IMG/VR virus record: IMGVR_UViG_3300025736_000026
Coordinates: 1-61,347 of that record
DNA: 61,347 bases
Direction: 5' to 3' (one strand)
Source: a virus
The notes under the pieces are model-generated. The model ran no database searches. It was not told where the DNA came from and saw nothing but the letters and a program-made list of their open reading frames with translations. The first letter of the stretch is position 1, and each line of letters starts with the position of its first letter. This document shows, one piece after another, positions 12,321 to 21,157 of this stretch. The translations under genes and the position numbers were made by a program.

Positions 12321-12956
12321 ATGATCATTTGGCTTACAGGTCCTAGATATGAAGATATGACTAAAATTGCGGAGGAGCTCCGGATAGGAATGCCGGCTGC
12401 CATTCTATACTTCTTTGAGATTTTAGATCTTAAGACTATGTCCTATGTAGCCAGATCCTTGGAAGCTCAGATGATGACGGTTATCGCTTGCGGAGGTGCT
12501 AATACTATAGCCAAGCGTCATGAGGTATCTCAAATATGTAATCCTACATGGATACATGTACATCGAAAAGATCACAGTAATGTTGAGTATGAAGAGCCTG
12601 ATCCTGTTAAAGACACTCATCGTCTCGCGCAGGATGAGATGACGCATTATGAGTCGGTTAGACGTATCAGATACATAACGGGCTATACTGCTGAGAAACC
12701 CTATTTGATGTTTATAGGCAATTTTAACCATCTTACAGACGAAATATGCGCAAAAATCCGCTCTTTTGAGGTCGAAAGTACCATTATAATCGCCTTGAAT
12801 GATATACGTAGAGCGCCCGAAAATCCTACTATTACACCCATAATAGCGCGTTTACAAACACTTAGAAGAGAGTTTGGCTCGTCAGTAAAAGTGATAACTA
12901 TTCCCTATGCTGCGAATATTATAATTGAGAAAGACGGAAAGCTTTTGGGGGTATGA
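12321..12956 (+). CDS. degenerate APS-kinase / nucleotidyltransferase-like protein
   Basis: 211 aa. It opens IIWLTGPRYEDMTKIAEELR, which aligns in outline with the WLTG P-loop of adenylylsulfate kinases but lacks the GK(S/T) residues. The middle WIHVHRKDH...YEEPDPVKDTHRLAQDE resembles the APS-kinase end segment (YE.P..P...DT..L). Residues 130-211 start MFIGNFNHLTDE, in the place of the GxFxxxHxGH motif of cytidylyltransferase-like domains, again degenerate. So probably a decayed or repurposed nucleotide-binding protein. It opens the glycan-type cluster. Confidence 0.4.
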   Translation: MIIWLTGPRYEDMTKIAEELRIGMPAAILYFFEILDLKTMSYVARSLEAQMMTVIACGGANTIAKRHEVSQICNPTWIHVHRKDHSNVEYEEPDPVKDTHRLAQDEMTHYESVRRIRYITGYTAEKPYLMFIGNFNHLTDEICAKIRSFEVESTIIIALNDIRRAPENPTITPIIARLQTLRREFGSSVKVITIPYAANIIIEKDGKLLGV

Positions 12957-12957
12957 T

Positions 12958-13668
12958 ATGAGTAGAAGCGTGTGCGTAGGTACCGGCTGGTACTCGGATA
13001 ACGAACGTAGAAATAAAACGAATCCCGCATGCGCCGCAGAATTCTTCGCTCCCGATTATCTTTGGCGTGTATGGTTACCGCATGTAACAAATTCTATAGA
13101 ACCTGGAGCTATTTTTGTTTATGAATCTATATGTGAACTTCCACTTACAAATCCTCCTGAGAATATAGAAGTTATTAGAGGAAAACGTTCGAATGCATCA
13201 AGACCATATTTACGTGATGAGCCGCATGACTGGGGAGCTTCAATAATGATGGGGGCGCAATACGCATATTGTAATGAAATGGACTTCGTATATTTTGAGC
13301 AAGATTGTTTGTGTTATAGATTGGATAAAGCTCTTGAGTGGGCTAGAGGAAAAAATCTTATCTACGGTTTTGGACCTTCAGCGTCATGGCAACCCGGATG
13401 GGCTGAACTAAGTTTTATATATGTTGCTTATAATTTTATACCTCTCTTTATGAAGCGTTTATATAATTTTAAATTGCATATATGGAATAACGATTTTGAT
13501 CGTGTTAAACATCCTGAAATCTGTATACATAAATTATTTCGTGACGACGCGGAATATTGGCCTTTTGGATATGGCCGGGTACTTCCTATCGATTGGAATC
13601 AAGAAGTTTTTTACGCTCAGCAGATGCAAGCAGGTGATCTGAGGAGATTTAAAGGGAAAGTATTGTAG
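12958..13668 (+). CDS. GWYAD/EQDC-domain protein, copy 1 (glycosyltransferase-like)
   Basis: 236 aa; ATG at 12958 one base after the previous TGA. Motifs shared with the C-terminal half of 17489 and with 20360: VGTGWYSD near the start, EVIRGKRS, DWGASIMMGAQYAYCNEMDF, YFEQDC, and EYWPFGYGRVLPIDW near the end. The EQDC motif follows a hydrophobic strand (MDFVYFEQDC), as the DxD of GT-A glycosyltransferases does, so a sugar-transfer or sugar-binding role is inferred, not shown. I cannot name a family. Located immediately before the portal gene. Confidence 0.5.
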   Translation: MSRSVCVGTGWYSDNERRNKTNPACAAEFFAPDYLWRVWLPHVTNSIEPGAIFVYESICELPLTNPPENIEVIRGKRSNASRPYLRDEPHDWGASIMMGAQYAYCNEMDFVYFEQDCLCYRLDKALEWARGKNLIYGFGPSASWQPGWAELSFIYVAYNFIPLFMKRLYNFKLHIWNNDFDRVKHPEICIHKLFRDDAEYWPFGYGRVLPIDWNQEVFYAQQMQAGDLRRFKGKVL

Positions 13669-13678
13669 GAGCTTTGTT

Positions 13679-15055
13679 ATGCCAGAACTTGAAAATGCTG
13701 TAGCAACTGCTCGTAAGCGGGTGCCTCGTACAACCAAAGGGGGTAAAGCTAAGGTTAGCGGGGTTGAAACTTGGAGTAAAGAGGCTTTATTACGACGCAC
13801 GGGAGATTACGTACAAACTCCGGATATATTACGTAAGTGTTATAAACGTTGCGCCTCGTGTCGGTGGTGTGCTGATACTATTGCACGTGAAACTGCTGCG
13901 TTACCTTGGGCCTTTGTACCGAATTATCAAGGTAAGGTAAAACCTCGTACGATACGTAACATAGTGGAACTCACGCAGCTATTTAACGATCCCAATGTTA
14001 ATGAAGAGAGCTTCGCGGATTTACTTCAACAAGCTCTCTTAGACGTTATGGTTTTAGACCGCGGCGTTATTGAAAAAGTTTTTAATGTCGGAGGCCATTT
14101 ATCTGAGCTGTGGGCGCGTAACGGGGCTACTTTCTTTCCCGTTCAAGATGATCATGGTGTTCTACACGGTTACATACAGAAATTTGATGCTGCTAGCCGT
14201 AATATTGAATTCGCGCGTGAAGAAGTTGTATTCATACGTTTATATCCCACTACATATTCAAAATTTGGCCTACCTATTATTGAATCCGTCATTAACGAGA
14301 TTGGCGCATTATTATTCTCAATCGATTGGGTTGCTGAATCCTTTACCGAAGATGATATACCTCCCGGAATCCTTACGCTGGGCGAGATAGGCGAGGAAGC
14401 TTATAAAAGAGCCCGCGCAGATTTTCATGAGGGTAAGGGTCAATCTGGTAAGGGAAAAATACGCGTAATCGATAACGTAAAGGATGCTAAGTGGATACCT
14501 CTTACGCGCTCAAATTCTGAAATGCAGCTTATGGAGCTTTCCGAAAGGCTCGATCGTATTGTTTATCGTAATTTCGATATTGAATATGACGTGGCGGGAA
14601 GTGATACTACAGGCCTTACGCTTACTGAGAAACTTCAAAAGATAAAACTTATTAAGCCTCTCGCACGTAGAGTTGCTTGGAAGATAAACAACGAGATCGT
14701 GCAGCCTATGGGCTACGATGATGTAAGGTTTCAATTTATAATACGCGATACCGTTCCCGAGCAGCAAAGAGCTGCCGCGTCTAAAACTTACGTAATCACA
14801 GGGCAACGTTCAATTAATGAGGAACGCTCAAAAGATGGCTTTCCGCCTATACCGGGTGGAGATAGACGTTTTATATTGATAGGTAAACGTATGGTCTTCG
14901 TTGATAATTTAAATGCGTTACCTTCTGAGACTTTGAATGAAAAGAAGACTGCTACGCGAGAAGGTACTACCGAGCAAGCTACCGAGCAAGAACAAAAAGA
15001 AACTGATGTCGGGAGTAGTCGTGAAGAACAGCCTGTTGAAAGGACAAGGGAGTAA
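13679..15055 (+). CDS. portal protein
   Basis: 458 aa, HK97/SPP1-like portal: a conserved helical wing, the FGLPIIESVI...WVAESFTEDDIPPGIL stretch (about residues 196-238) typical of portals, and a C-terminal SINEERSKDGFPPIPGGDR clip/crown motif (about 380-398). The last 50 residues are charged and disordered. Twelve copies form the DNA gate at one capsid vertex and bind TerL during packaging. Unusually it is separated from protease and capsid by six glycan-type genes. Confidence 0.85.
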   Translation: MPELENAVATARKRVPRTTKGGKAKVSGVETWSKEALLRRTGDYVQTPDILRKCYKRCASCRWCADTIARETAALPWAFVPNYQGKVKPRTIRNIVELTQLFNDPNVNEESFADLLQQALLDVMVLDRGVIEKVFNVGGHLSELWARNGATFFPVQDDHGVLHGYIQKFDAASRNIEFAREEVVFIRLYPTTYSKFGLPIIESVINEIGALLFSIDWVAESFTEDDIPPGILTLGEIGEEAYKRARADFHEGKGQSGKGKIRVIDNVKDAKWIPLTRSNSEMQLMELSERLDRIVYRNFDIEYDVAGSDTTGLTLTEKLQKIKLIKPLARRVAWKINNEIVQPMGYDDVRFQFIIRDTVPEQQRAAASKTYVITGQRSINEERSKDGFPPIPGGDRRFILIGKRMVFVDNLNALPSETLNEKKTATREGTTEQATEQEQKETDVGSSREEQPVERTRE

Positions 15056-15058
15056 ATT

Positions 15059-15676
15059 ATGCCTGTGAAACCTAAATTGCCTCCGGGTATAAATCCTCAG
15101 ATCGCACAAGCGTTTGAGGGGGCACACGTATTTAAACTGGATGGTAAGGAGGATCCTGCTAAGATGGAAGATCAGGATCTTTACTTTGCACATTCAATAT
15201 GCCACGCTTTTTATCGAAATATGTCCAGAGCAATTAAAATTGCAGGCTGGACACAAGAAACTCTTGTCGTTTATTATAAAAAGCTTGTCAAGGAGATGGT
15301 AGCCCGGGCAATGATAGTTGTGCCTACTGATGATATACTCGGCGAGTCTATCGTTGATATAGTACAGGTTCAAGTTACTGAGAAAGAGCTTGGTACGGAA
15401 GATGCCGGGGATGTTCTCACACAGCCAAAGATTCAGGGAGCTAAAAAGAAAAAACCTTCTGAGATGCGTAAAGTTCTCGATTCTACAGATCCCGCAGAAG
15501 TGATGTCGAAAGCTCTAGTATTCTTTCAAAAGTATGATGCGCGTTCCATTTTGTCCGTACTACAAATTGCTGAAGAAGCTGAAATGCTAAAAATGATGGA
15601 GGAAGCACCTGATGCTCAAGCAGCCGAGGAAGAAACCTCAGATGCTCTTAATTCTGGGGGGCCTACGAATCGGTGA
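15059..15676 (+). CDS. head-associated hypothetical protein
   Basis: 205 aa, acidic C-terminus. Residues 112-127 (GTEDAGDVLTQPKIQG) match the N-terminal GTDDAGTVLIQPEIDK of the major capsid protein at 10 of 16 positions, suggesting a shared interaction motif. It follows the portal by 3 nt, so probably a head protein (internal or scaffold-like). No family recognised. Confidence 0.5.
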   Translation: MPVKPKLPPGINPQIAQAFEGAHVFKLDGKEDPAKMEDQDLYFAHSICHAFYRNMSRAIKIAGWTQETLVVYYKKLVKEMVARAMIVVPTDDILGESIVDIVQVQVTEKELGTEDAGDVLTQPKIQGAKKKKPSEMRKVLDSTDPAEVMSKALVFFQKYDARSILSVLQIAEEAEMLKMMEEAPDAQAAEEETSDALNSGGPTNR

Positions 15677-16472
15677 TACTTTTCATATTATACCGTTTCT
15701 TAAGCGTGCCTGTCAAAAATATCATGTTCATTGGATTCACGGTAAGTATGCCGCCCCCGCGGTAGAATTTATTCGTGATTGTATTGTAGGGATGGATATC
15801 TCTAGTGAAGCGCGTTCCGAGATGAAAAGTCTTCCTGGAGGCTATCCCGACGTAAAAGAATTCGCGCTATTAAACATTCAAGATGTTGATATAACTAGTT
15901 ATGATGTAGTAGTACCCCCCGTGGAGAAAATTGATGTCTGGTTTCCCGAGCTTGTATGCCCTAACATGGTTCATACAAGCTTTAACATAGCAGGTGTTGA
16001 ATTCGATAGACGCACGGATGCACTTGTTGCCTTGCGAGATCCCGCACCTCTTCAAGATCATATCGTTGTACAACCTACTACAGTATCTACATGGAAGTGC
16101 AGTGATGCTTTATACTCTATACATTCCAATGCTTTTAGAGGTCGTACTGTCTATAGTGTGGGTAGAGAGAACGAACGCGGTATTCCCGGGCCACAAGTAG
16201 TTTTTAAAGGTTCACGCTCTTTTTCCGAAGTCGCGCAGTTACTCATTTCTGCGCGTTTTGTGGTTACGTTACATAGTGCGATAGCTTGTCTAGCTTATCA
16301 TTTGGGAGTACCTTTAATTTGTGTATCTTTTGGACCGAATCTTTTCCCTTTTCATATAAATCGTCCTAATAATATGGAGCTCATAAAACCTACGGTACCT
16401 CCGTTATTAGAGGCTATTCGTTCTTATATAGATACGCCCCGTAAGCATATTAAAGAGGGAGAACTCACATGA
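15642..16472 (+). CDS. GT9-like (heptosyltransferase-type) glycosyltransferase
   Basis: From ATG 15642 the protein starts LLILGGLRIGDTFHIIPFLKRA, the G-D-T loop typical of GT9 enzymes such as ADP-heptose transferases. The C-terminal domain has VVQPTTVSTWK, SFSEVAQLLISARFVVTLHSAIACLAYHLGVP and ISFGPN-like CVSFGPN, the nucleotide-sugar binding half of the GT-B fold. An ATG at 15612 also has a ribosome site and would add ten basic residues. It overlaps the previous gene. Donor and acceptor unknown. Confidence 0.75.
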   Translation: MLLILGGLRIGDTFHIIPFLKRACQKYHVHWIHGKYAAPAVEFIRDCIVGMDISSEARSEMKSLPGGYPDVKEFALLNIQDVDITSYDVVVPPVEKIDVWFPELVCPNMVHTSFNIAGVEFDRRTDALVALRDPAPLQDHIVVQPTTVSTWKCSDALYSIHSNAFRGRTVYSVGRENERGIPGPQVVFKGSRSFSEVAQLLISARFVVTLHSAIACLAYHLGVPLICVSFGPNLFPFHINRPNNMELIKPTVPPLLEAIRSYIDTPRKHIKEGELT

Positions 16473-17476
16473 GTTTTATAGCCGTCGTAGTGCCCACTAT
16501 ACGTAAAGATTGTATAGAGCGTTTTCTAAAGGAATGGTCTCAAGAATTTACAGAGCAGAATGTGCGCGTATATATTATAGAGGACAATCCTGATATTACT
16601 TTTGATGTTGGAGAACGTTCTTTTAGATACGCACATTATAGTTGGAGGGAGATCGATAAAGATTTAGGCGGTTATTCATGGATAATACCTCGTAAAACTG
16701 ATTGTGTACGTTCATATGGATATTGGAAAGCTTATCAGGATGGAGCTTCTCATATTATTACTCTGGATGATGATTGTTATCCCCCAACGCAGCTTCAATA
16801 TGAGGGGCGAGAAGAGCATCAACCTTATGGAGTGATTGCAAAACATATCGAGCAACTTACAACTCCTGCGAAAGAGAATATTTGGCGTTCTACTATCGAG
16901 GGTTTACGTCCTCGAGGTATTCCGTATAAAAATATTACTAAAGCGCGTCAAGTTATGATTAGCCATGGTTTATGGTTAAACGTACCCGATTTAGACGCTT
17001 TAACACAACTTACGCGTTCGGACAGTTCGTATGTGTACGATTTTATACAGCAGATTGTTCCTTTAGGTTATTACTATCCCATGTGTGGTATGAATGTAGC
17101 TTTTACAAGAGAAGTAGTTCCAGCTATGTATTTTTTACTTATGGGTAAAGGTTACGTTTACGACAGATTTGGTGATATTTGGGCGGGTATTTTTACGAAG
17201 AAAATAGTCGATCATTTAGGCCACGCAGTAGTATCAGGGCTTCCCGTAATATGGCATGAAAGGGCTTCAGATCCTTGGAAGAATTTAGACAAAGAAAAGC
17301 CTGGCTATCACGTTAACGAAAGTTTGTGGGAAATCGTCGATAAAGCCTATTTAAGAGGTACTACTTATTCTGCATGTTATAAAGAGTTAGCTATGCATCT
17401 CGATAAATCTTTGTCGGGTAAATATTGGAATCTTACGACCGCCGCAATGGTGTCTTGGCTAGAACTTTTTGAATAG
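16469..17476 (+). CDS. RGP-family protein (UDP-arabinopyranose mutase-like)
   Basis: 335 aa. It carries hallmarks of reversibly glycosylated polypeptides: VPTIRKDCIERFLKEW at the start, TLDDDCYPP (DDD motif, about residue 99), SHGLWLNVPDLDALTQL (about 165-181), PMCGMNVAFTREVVPAMYF (about 203-221), WAGIFTKKIVDHLGH and GLPVIWHERASDPWKNL. In plants and some bacteria this family interconverts UDP-arabinopyranose and UDP-arabinofuranose and is self-glycosylated on arginine. In a phage it would supply arabinofuranose for a transferase nearby. ATG overlaps the previous stop (ATGA), so co-expressed with the GT9-like gene. Confidence 0.8.
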   Translation: MSFIAVVVPTIRKDCIERFLKEWSQEFTEQNVRVYIIEDNPDITFDVGERSFRYAHYSWREIDKDLGGYSWIIPRKTDCVRSYGYWKAYQDGASHIITLDDDCYPPTQLQYEGREEHQPYGVIAKHIEQLTTPAKENIWRSTIEGLRPRGIPYKNITKARQVMISHGLWLNVPDLDALTQLTRSDSSYVYDFIQQIVPLGYYYPMCGMNVAFTREVVPAMYFLLMGKGYVYDRFGDIWAGIFTKKIVDHLGHAVVSGLPVIWHERASDPWKNLDKEKPGYHVNESLWEIVDKAYLRGTTYSACYKELAMHLDKSLSGKYWNLTTAAMVSWLELFE

Positions 17477-17488
17477 GAGAGTTTAGTA

Positions 17489-19078
17489 ATGAAGACAATG
17501 GTTATTTCCTGCTTAGAGCCACATCATTTGAAGAATTGTTTAGATGCTCTTAAGATGTGGTTACCCGAGGAAGAAATTTACGTTCTTAATAATGGTAATA
17601 CGGACTCACGTACGCATAAGATCGCAACTATAGCTCAAGAGGCTCATGTTAATACGATAAGACCTGCGTACGTCGAAGGGCAGAAAAATACTAAGCCTTT
17701 TATACAGCGTATAACTAATGATTTCGCTAAACGCTTCCCCGATGAAGTTATCCTTAAGGTAGACGAAGATAATATACTTATCTCAGAGCGTGATAAATTT
17801 CTCTTTGAGAGGGGAGCATTTTTCTTTCCGGTATCCACTATTAATAATTATACTACGCGTATATTTTTAAAAAAGTTCTGGCCGGATCTTTTGGAGAAGC
17901 TTGAAGAATGTACGTGGATGTGGCACGAGCCTGATCCTATAGAGTTTAAAAATGTTTTATTCGATGCGATCTATGGAGCACACCCGAAAGATCTTATTAA
18001 ATTTACGGAAACTCAGAATACCCGCGAATATATTACGAGTTCGAATTACGAACAATACGCATTAATGAGTGATCGGGGTATTTCAACGCACGCGGTAGCG
18101 TTCCACGCGCAAGATCATATTGATCACTACGGAGAAGATTCTGAGAATCAAGAAATGTATTTTTTCCGTTTGGTACGTGAAGGTAAAATGCATTATGTTG
18201 TAGATCATAGTACTTTTTGTCATCATGTTAATTATCATACTGTGCGTGAACTTGTACAGAAGAAGCCTGAGTTAGTTGAACTTTTTCATAAGCGTATTTT
18301 TGAGTACTACGCGAAGAAGCCCTCCGTAGCTCGTACAGCATCCGTACGTCCGAAAGTCTGCGTAGCGATCGGTTGGTACGCTGACAAAAGAGGCGGTACG
18401 CGTGGTAGTATAGAATTGGCTCCACAGCTGTTTAAACCTCAGTATTTAGCGGAGACTTTGGTCCCGAGGATTAAAACTCAGCTTAATCCTGAAGCTATTC
18501 TATTGTATATATCTGAGTGTGAGGTACCCCCGGATCCTATACCTGAAGGTGTTGAAGTATTACATGGCAAGCGTCATGCTAAGCGTGATACGAGCCCTGG
18601 AAGAACTTCACCCTATATTATGGGAGCCGCTCATGATTGGGGGGCTACTATGATGGCCGGAGCTATGTATGCGTATTGTAACGATTTAGATTATGTCTTT
18701 TATGAACAGGATTGTCTTATACATAATTTTAGGGCTGCATTGGAATGGGCAAGGAATAAACCCATTGTTTACGGTTACGGCAGTCAAGCTTCATTTAAGT
18801 CGGGATGGGCCGAACCTAGTTTTACATTTGTATCTCGAGAATTCTTACCCGAAATGATGCGCCGCTTAAATCAAGGATTGTGGCATCAGTGGAATAAGGG
18901 GCTCGAACGTTTTATAAATCCCGAGATACAGTTTCATAATACCTTCGCAGACATTGCGGAGTACTGGCCTTTTGGACATGGTATGCTACGGCCAATTAAT
19001 TACGATCAAGAGATTTATTTCGCGCAACGTTTCTCGGAAAAAGACTTTTTGGAATTCTTAAAAAAATCCCCTGTGTAA
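17489..19078 (+). CDS. two-domain glycosyltransferase-like protein (GT-A-like + GWYAD/EQDC copy 2)
   Basis: 529 aa. Residues 1-290 look like a GT-A domain: MVISCLEPHHLKNCLDAL, IYVLNNGNTDS, and ILKVDEDN (VDED, about 95) at the metal-binding position. Residues 292-529 are the GWYAD/EQDC domain: VAIGWYADK, VLHGKRH, HDWGATMMAGAMYAYCNDLD, FYEQDC, EYWPFGHGMLRPINYDQE. The domain is closest to copy 1 (12958). A natural fusion suggests the two activities act on the same substrate. GGAGAG precedes the ATG. Confidence 0.6.
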   Translation: MKTMVISCLEPHHLKNCLDALKMWLPEEEIYVLNNGNTDSRTHKIATIAQEAHVNTIRPAYVEGQKNTKPFIQRITNDFAKRFPDEVILKVDEDNILISERDKFLFERGAFFFPVSTINNYTTRIFLKKFWPDLLEKLEECTWMWHEPDPIEFKNVLFDAIYGAHPKDLIKFTETQNTREYITSSNYEQYALMSDRGISTHAVAFHAQDHIDHYGEDSENQEMYFFRLVREGKMHYVVDHSTFCHHVNYHTVRELVQKKPELVELFHKRIFEYYAKKPSVARTASVRPKVCVAIGWYADKRGGTRGSIELAPQLFKPQYLAETLVPRIKTQLNPEAILLYISECEVPPDPIPEGVEVLHGKRHAKRDTSPGRTSPYIMGAAHDWGATMMAGAMYAYCNDLDYVFYEQDCLIHNFRAALEWARNKPIVYGYGSQASFKSGWAEPSFTFVSREFLPEMMRRLNQGLWHQWNKGLERFINPEIQFHNTFADIAEYWPFGHGMLRPINYDQEIYFAQRFSEKDFLEFLKKSPV

Positions 19079-19091
19079 AAGAGTGTGTAAT

Positions 19092-20363
19092 ATGCATATA
19101 AATTTGATTAATCCACCCTCACCGCATTTAAAACAGCCTGGAGCTCAAGTGCCTCTGGGTATTTTATACATCGCGGCACAATTAAAAATTTTTAATTATT
19201 CTGTTGAGGTTTTGAATTTAAGTTTTTATATTAAAGAGATCGCAATTGATTTAGTAGAGAAAGCTGATGTTTATGGTATCACGTGCACATCTATGCAACT
19301 ACTGGAGGCTGGGAGATTTGCGAAGCTTATTAAAGAGAAGTTTCCTTTAGCCAAGGTTATTTTAGGTGGTCCTGGTACTATAACACCTGAATATGTTGAT
19401 TGGAGATATGTCGATGCTATAGTAGAAAAAGAGGGTGAATATGCTTTTTTGAAGGTCTTAGATGACATTCAAAAGGGCAGGCTTAAAGAGTATTATGTAG
19501 GAAAGTCCATTCAGAATTTAAGCGTTTTGCCTATCCCTTCTCGAGATTTAATTCGGCATCAAGGTGGTGATATATTTGCGTATGGAAAGAAGTATGACGA
19601 AGGTCAAAGTACGCAGATTCTTACAAGTAGGGGTTGTCCGTTTTCATGCGCTTTCTGTGCAGCTAAAAAATTAAATAAAGGTGTGCGTTTTCGCGATTTA
19701 CGTTCTATAGAAGATGAACTTATTGATATTACACAGAATTACGGAATACATCAGTTAAGAGTTGCTGATGAAAACTTTTTTACAGATCGTAAACGTTGCT
19801 TTTCACTGATTGAATTATTTGCTAAGTATAACATTAAATTTCGTATTTCTACACGTGTAAAACCTTTAGACGAGGAATTATGGCGTACGGCCAAAGAAGG
19901 GGGTTTAAAAGAGTTTTCTTTTGGCGTAGAAAGTTTCGACGATGCGGTCTTAAAAGGTTTAAATAAGAAAGCTACTGCGCTGGATAGCATTAAAGCTTTA
20001 GAACTCGCGCATAGGTTGGGAATTTCTTCGAGAGTTTTATTAATGATTCGTACGCCTTTTCAAACACGCGAAACTGTACGTTTGAATATAGAAGCTTTAA
20101 AAAAAGTACCTTTTAACATTATAGCATGCACACATTTTTTACCTTTACCTGGATGCGATATATGGTACAAACCTGATAAATATCGAATACAGATCGTTGA
20201 TAGAAATCTTGATCATTATAATTTTTACGGTTATGGACCTGAAGGACGCAGACATATTTTAAAGATATTCGAGTATATAGATCGTGATACTACTGAGGTA
20301 AACAGGGAATCAGAAGACTTTTTAACTTACTTGGAAGAATCGGGGAAGGTTAATAAAGGATGA
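19092..20363 (+). CDS. B12-binding-domain radical SAM protein
   Basis: 423 aa from ATG 19092 (GTG at 19083 is an alternative). N-terminal half matches cobalamin-binding domains (INLINPPSPHLKQPGAQVPLGILYIAAQL, ITCTSMQ, VILGGPGTI), and the radical SAM core has TSRGCPFSCAFCAAKKLNK (CxxxCxxC near residue 185), then RVADENFF, EFSFGVES and MIRTPFQTRET. Such enzymes do methylations, ring contractions or C-C bonds on sugars, lipids, peptides or bases. In this cluster a sugar or virion-protein modification is likely; substrate unknown. Stop overlaps the next ATG. Confidence 0.8.
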   Translation: MHINLINPPSPHLKQPGAQVPLGILYIAAQLKIFNYSVEVLNLSFYIKEIAIDLVEKADVYGITCTSMQLLEAGRFAKLIKEKFPLAKVILGGPGTITPEYVDWRYVDAIVEKEGEYAFLKVLDDIQKGRLKEYYVGKSIQNLSVLPIPSRDLIRHQGGDIFAYGKKYDEGQSTQILTSRGCPFSCAFCAAKKLNKGVRFRDLRSIEDELIDITQNYGIHQLRVADENFFTDRKRCFSLIELFAKYNIKFRISTRVKPLDEELWRTAKEGGLKEFSFGVESFDDAVLKGLNKKATALDSIKALELAHRLGISSRVLLMIRTPFQTRETVRLNIEALKKVPFNIIACTHFLPLPGCDIWYKPDKYRIQIVDRNLDHYNFYGYGPEGRRHILKIFEYIDRDTTEVNRESEDFLTYLEESGKVNKG

Positions 20364-21058
20364 GAAAAGTAGCTGTTACAGTAGGTTGGTACGCCGACTC
20401 TAAAGGTCACAATAATACAAAAGTGACCTCCCAAGTGCAGACGGCATCTTTTTTAAAGGATACCTGGATGCCGCATATAAGAAAGCAATTGGCTGAGCAT
20501 TTAGGCGCGCTTGTTATATACCAATCTGACTGCGAAATAACAGCTTGGATTCCTCCCGAAAATGATGTCGTGGTTATACGAGGACAACGTTCTCCCACGC
20601 AACACCACCATAACGATTCTGGTGCTACGCAAATGACCGGCGCTATGTATGCTTACTGTAACGAAATGGATTTTATGTTTATTGAACAAGATTGTTTTGT
20701 TGTGGGATTATTAGGCGCCTACAATTGGGCGCGCCAGAACAATGTTAATATAGCATTCAGTACGACGCCGCACTTACAAGATCTTTCGCGGGGCGAACAT
20801 TGTTTTACGTTTGTTTCGTATAAATATTTACCGACTTACATTGATAAATTACTCGCAACACAATGGCATAGTTGGGATACTGGTAGAGGCTTTCCTGAAT
20901 TGAAAATAGAAGAACTCTTTATATGTGATGGAAAACGTTGGCCTTTTGGATACGGACGTATAAGACCTATTAATTGGAATGCTCCTATATTTTATTTCCA
21001 GCAACCCACGCTGGAGGAACTTCAACAAGTAATTTCCCATATGGACAAACACTTTTAA
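20360..21058 (+). CDS. GWYAD/EQDC-domain protein, copy 3
   Basis: 232 aa, stand-alone copy of the domain: VTVGWYADSKG, IRGQRS, GATQMTGAMYAYCNEMDF, FIEQDC, RWPFGYGRIRPINW. It lacks the DWG histidine-aspartate turn found in copies 1 and 2 (here NDSGAT). Last gene of the portal-glycan block; the first 100-nt dispersed element begins on its final codons (21058). Confidence 0.5.
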   Translation: MRKVAVTVGWYADSKGHNNTKVTSQVQTASFLKDTWMPHIRKQLAEHLGALVIYQSDCEITAWIPPENDVVVIRGQRSPTQHHHNDSGATQMTGAMYAYCNEMDFMFIEQDCFVVGLLGAYNWARQNNVNIAFSTTPHLQDLSRGEHCFTFVSYKYLPTYIDKLLATQWHSWDTGRGFPELKIEELFICDGKRWPFGYGRIRPINWNAPIFYFQQPTLEELQQVISHMDKHF

Positions 21059-21157
21059 CTTTGTAATTTACTTTGTACGTAATTTTATTAATAGAAATAC
21101 TTACTAAACTAAAAATGGCTAATTAAAGTTTCTATAAAGAGATTTAACCAAGTAAAT
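21058..21157 (+). repeat. 100-nt dispersed element, copy A
   Basis: Left end ACTTTGTAATTTACTTTGT (21058-21076), right end GAGATTTAACCAAGTAAAT (21139-21157), 81 nt from left start to right start as in copies B (41482) and C (56941). Inner 62 nt share scattered matches (TATTAAT, CTAAAA, ATTAAA, ATAAA). It fills the gap before the protease-scaffold gene. Confidence 0.7.
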
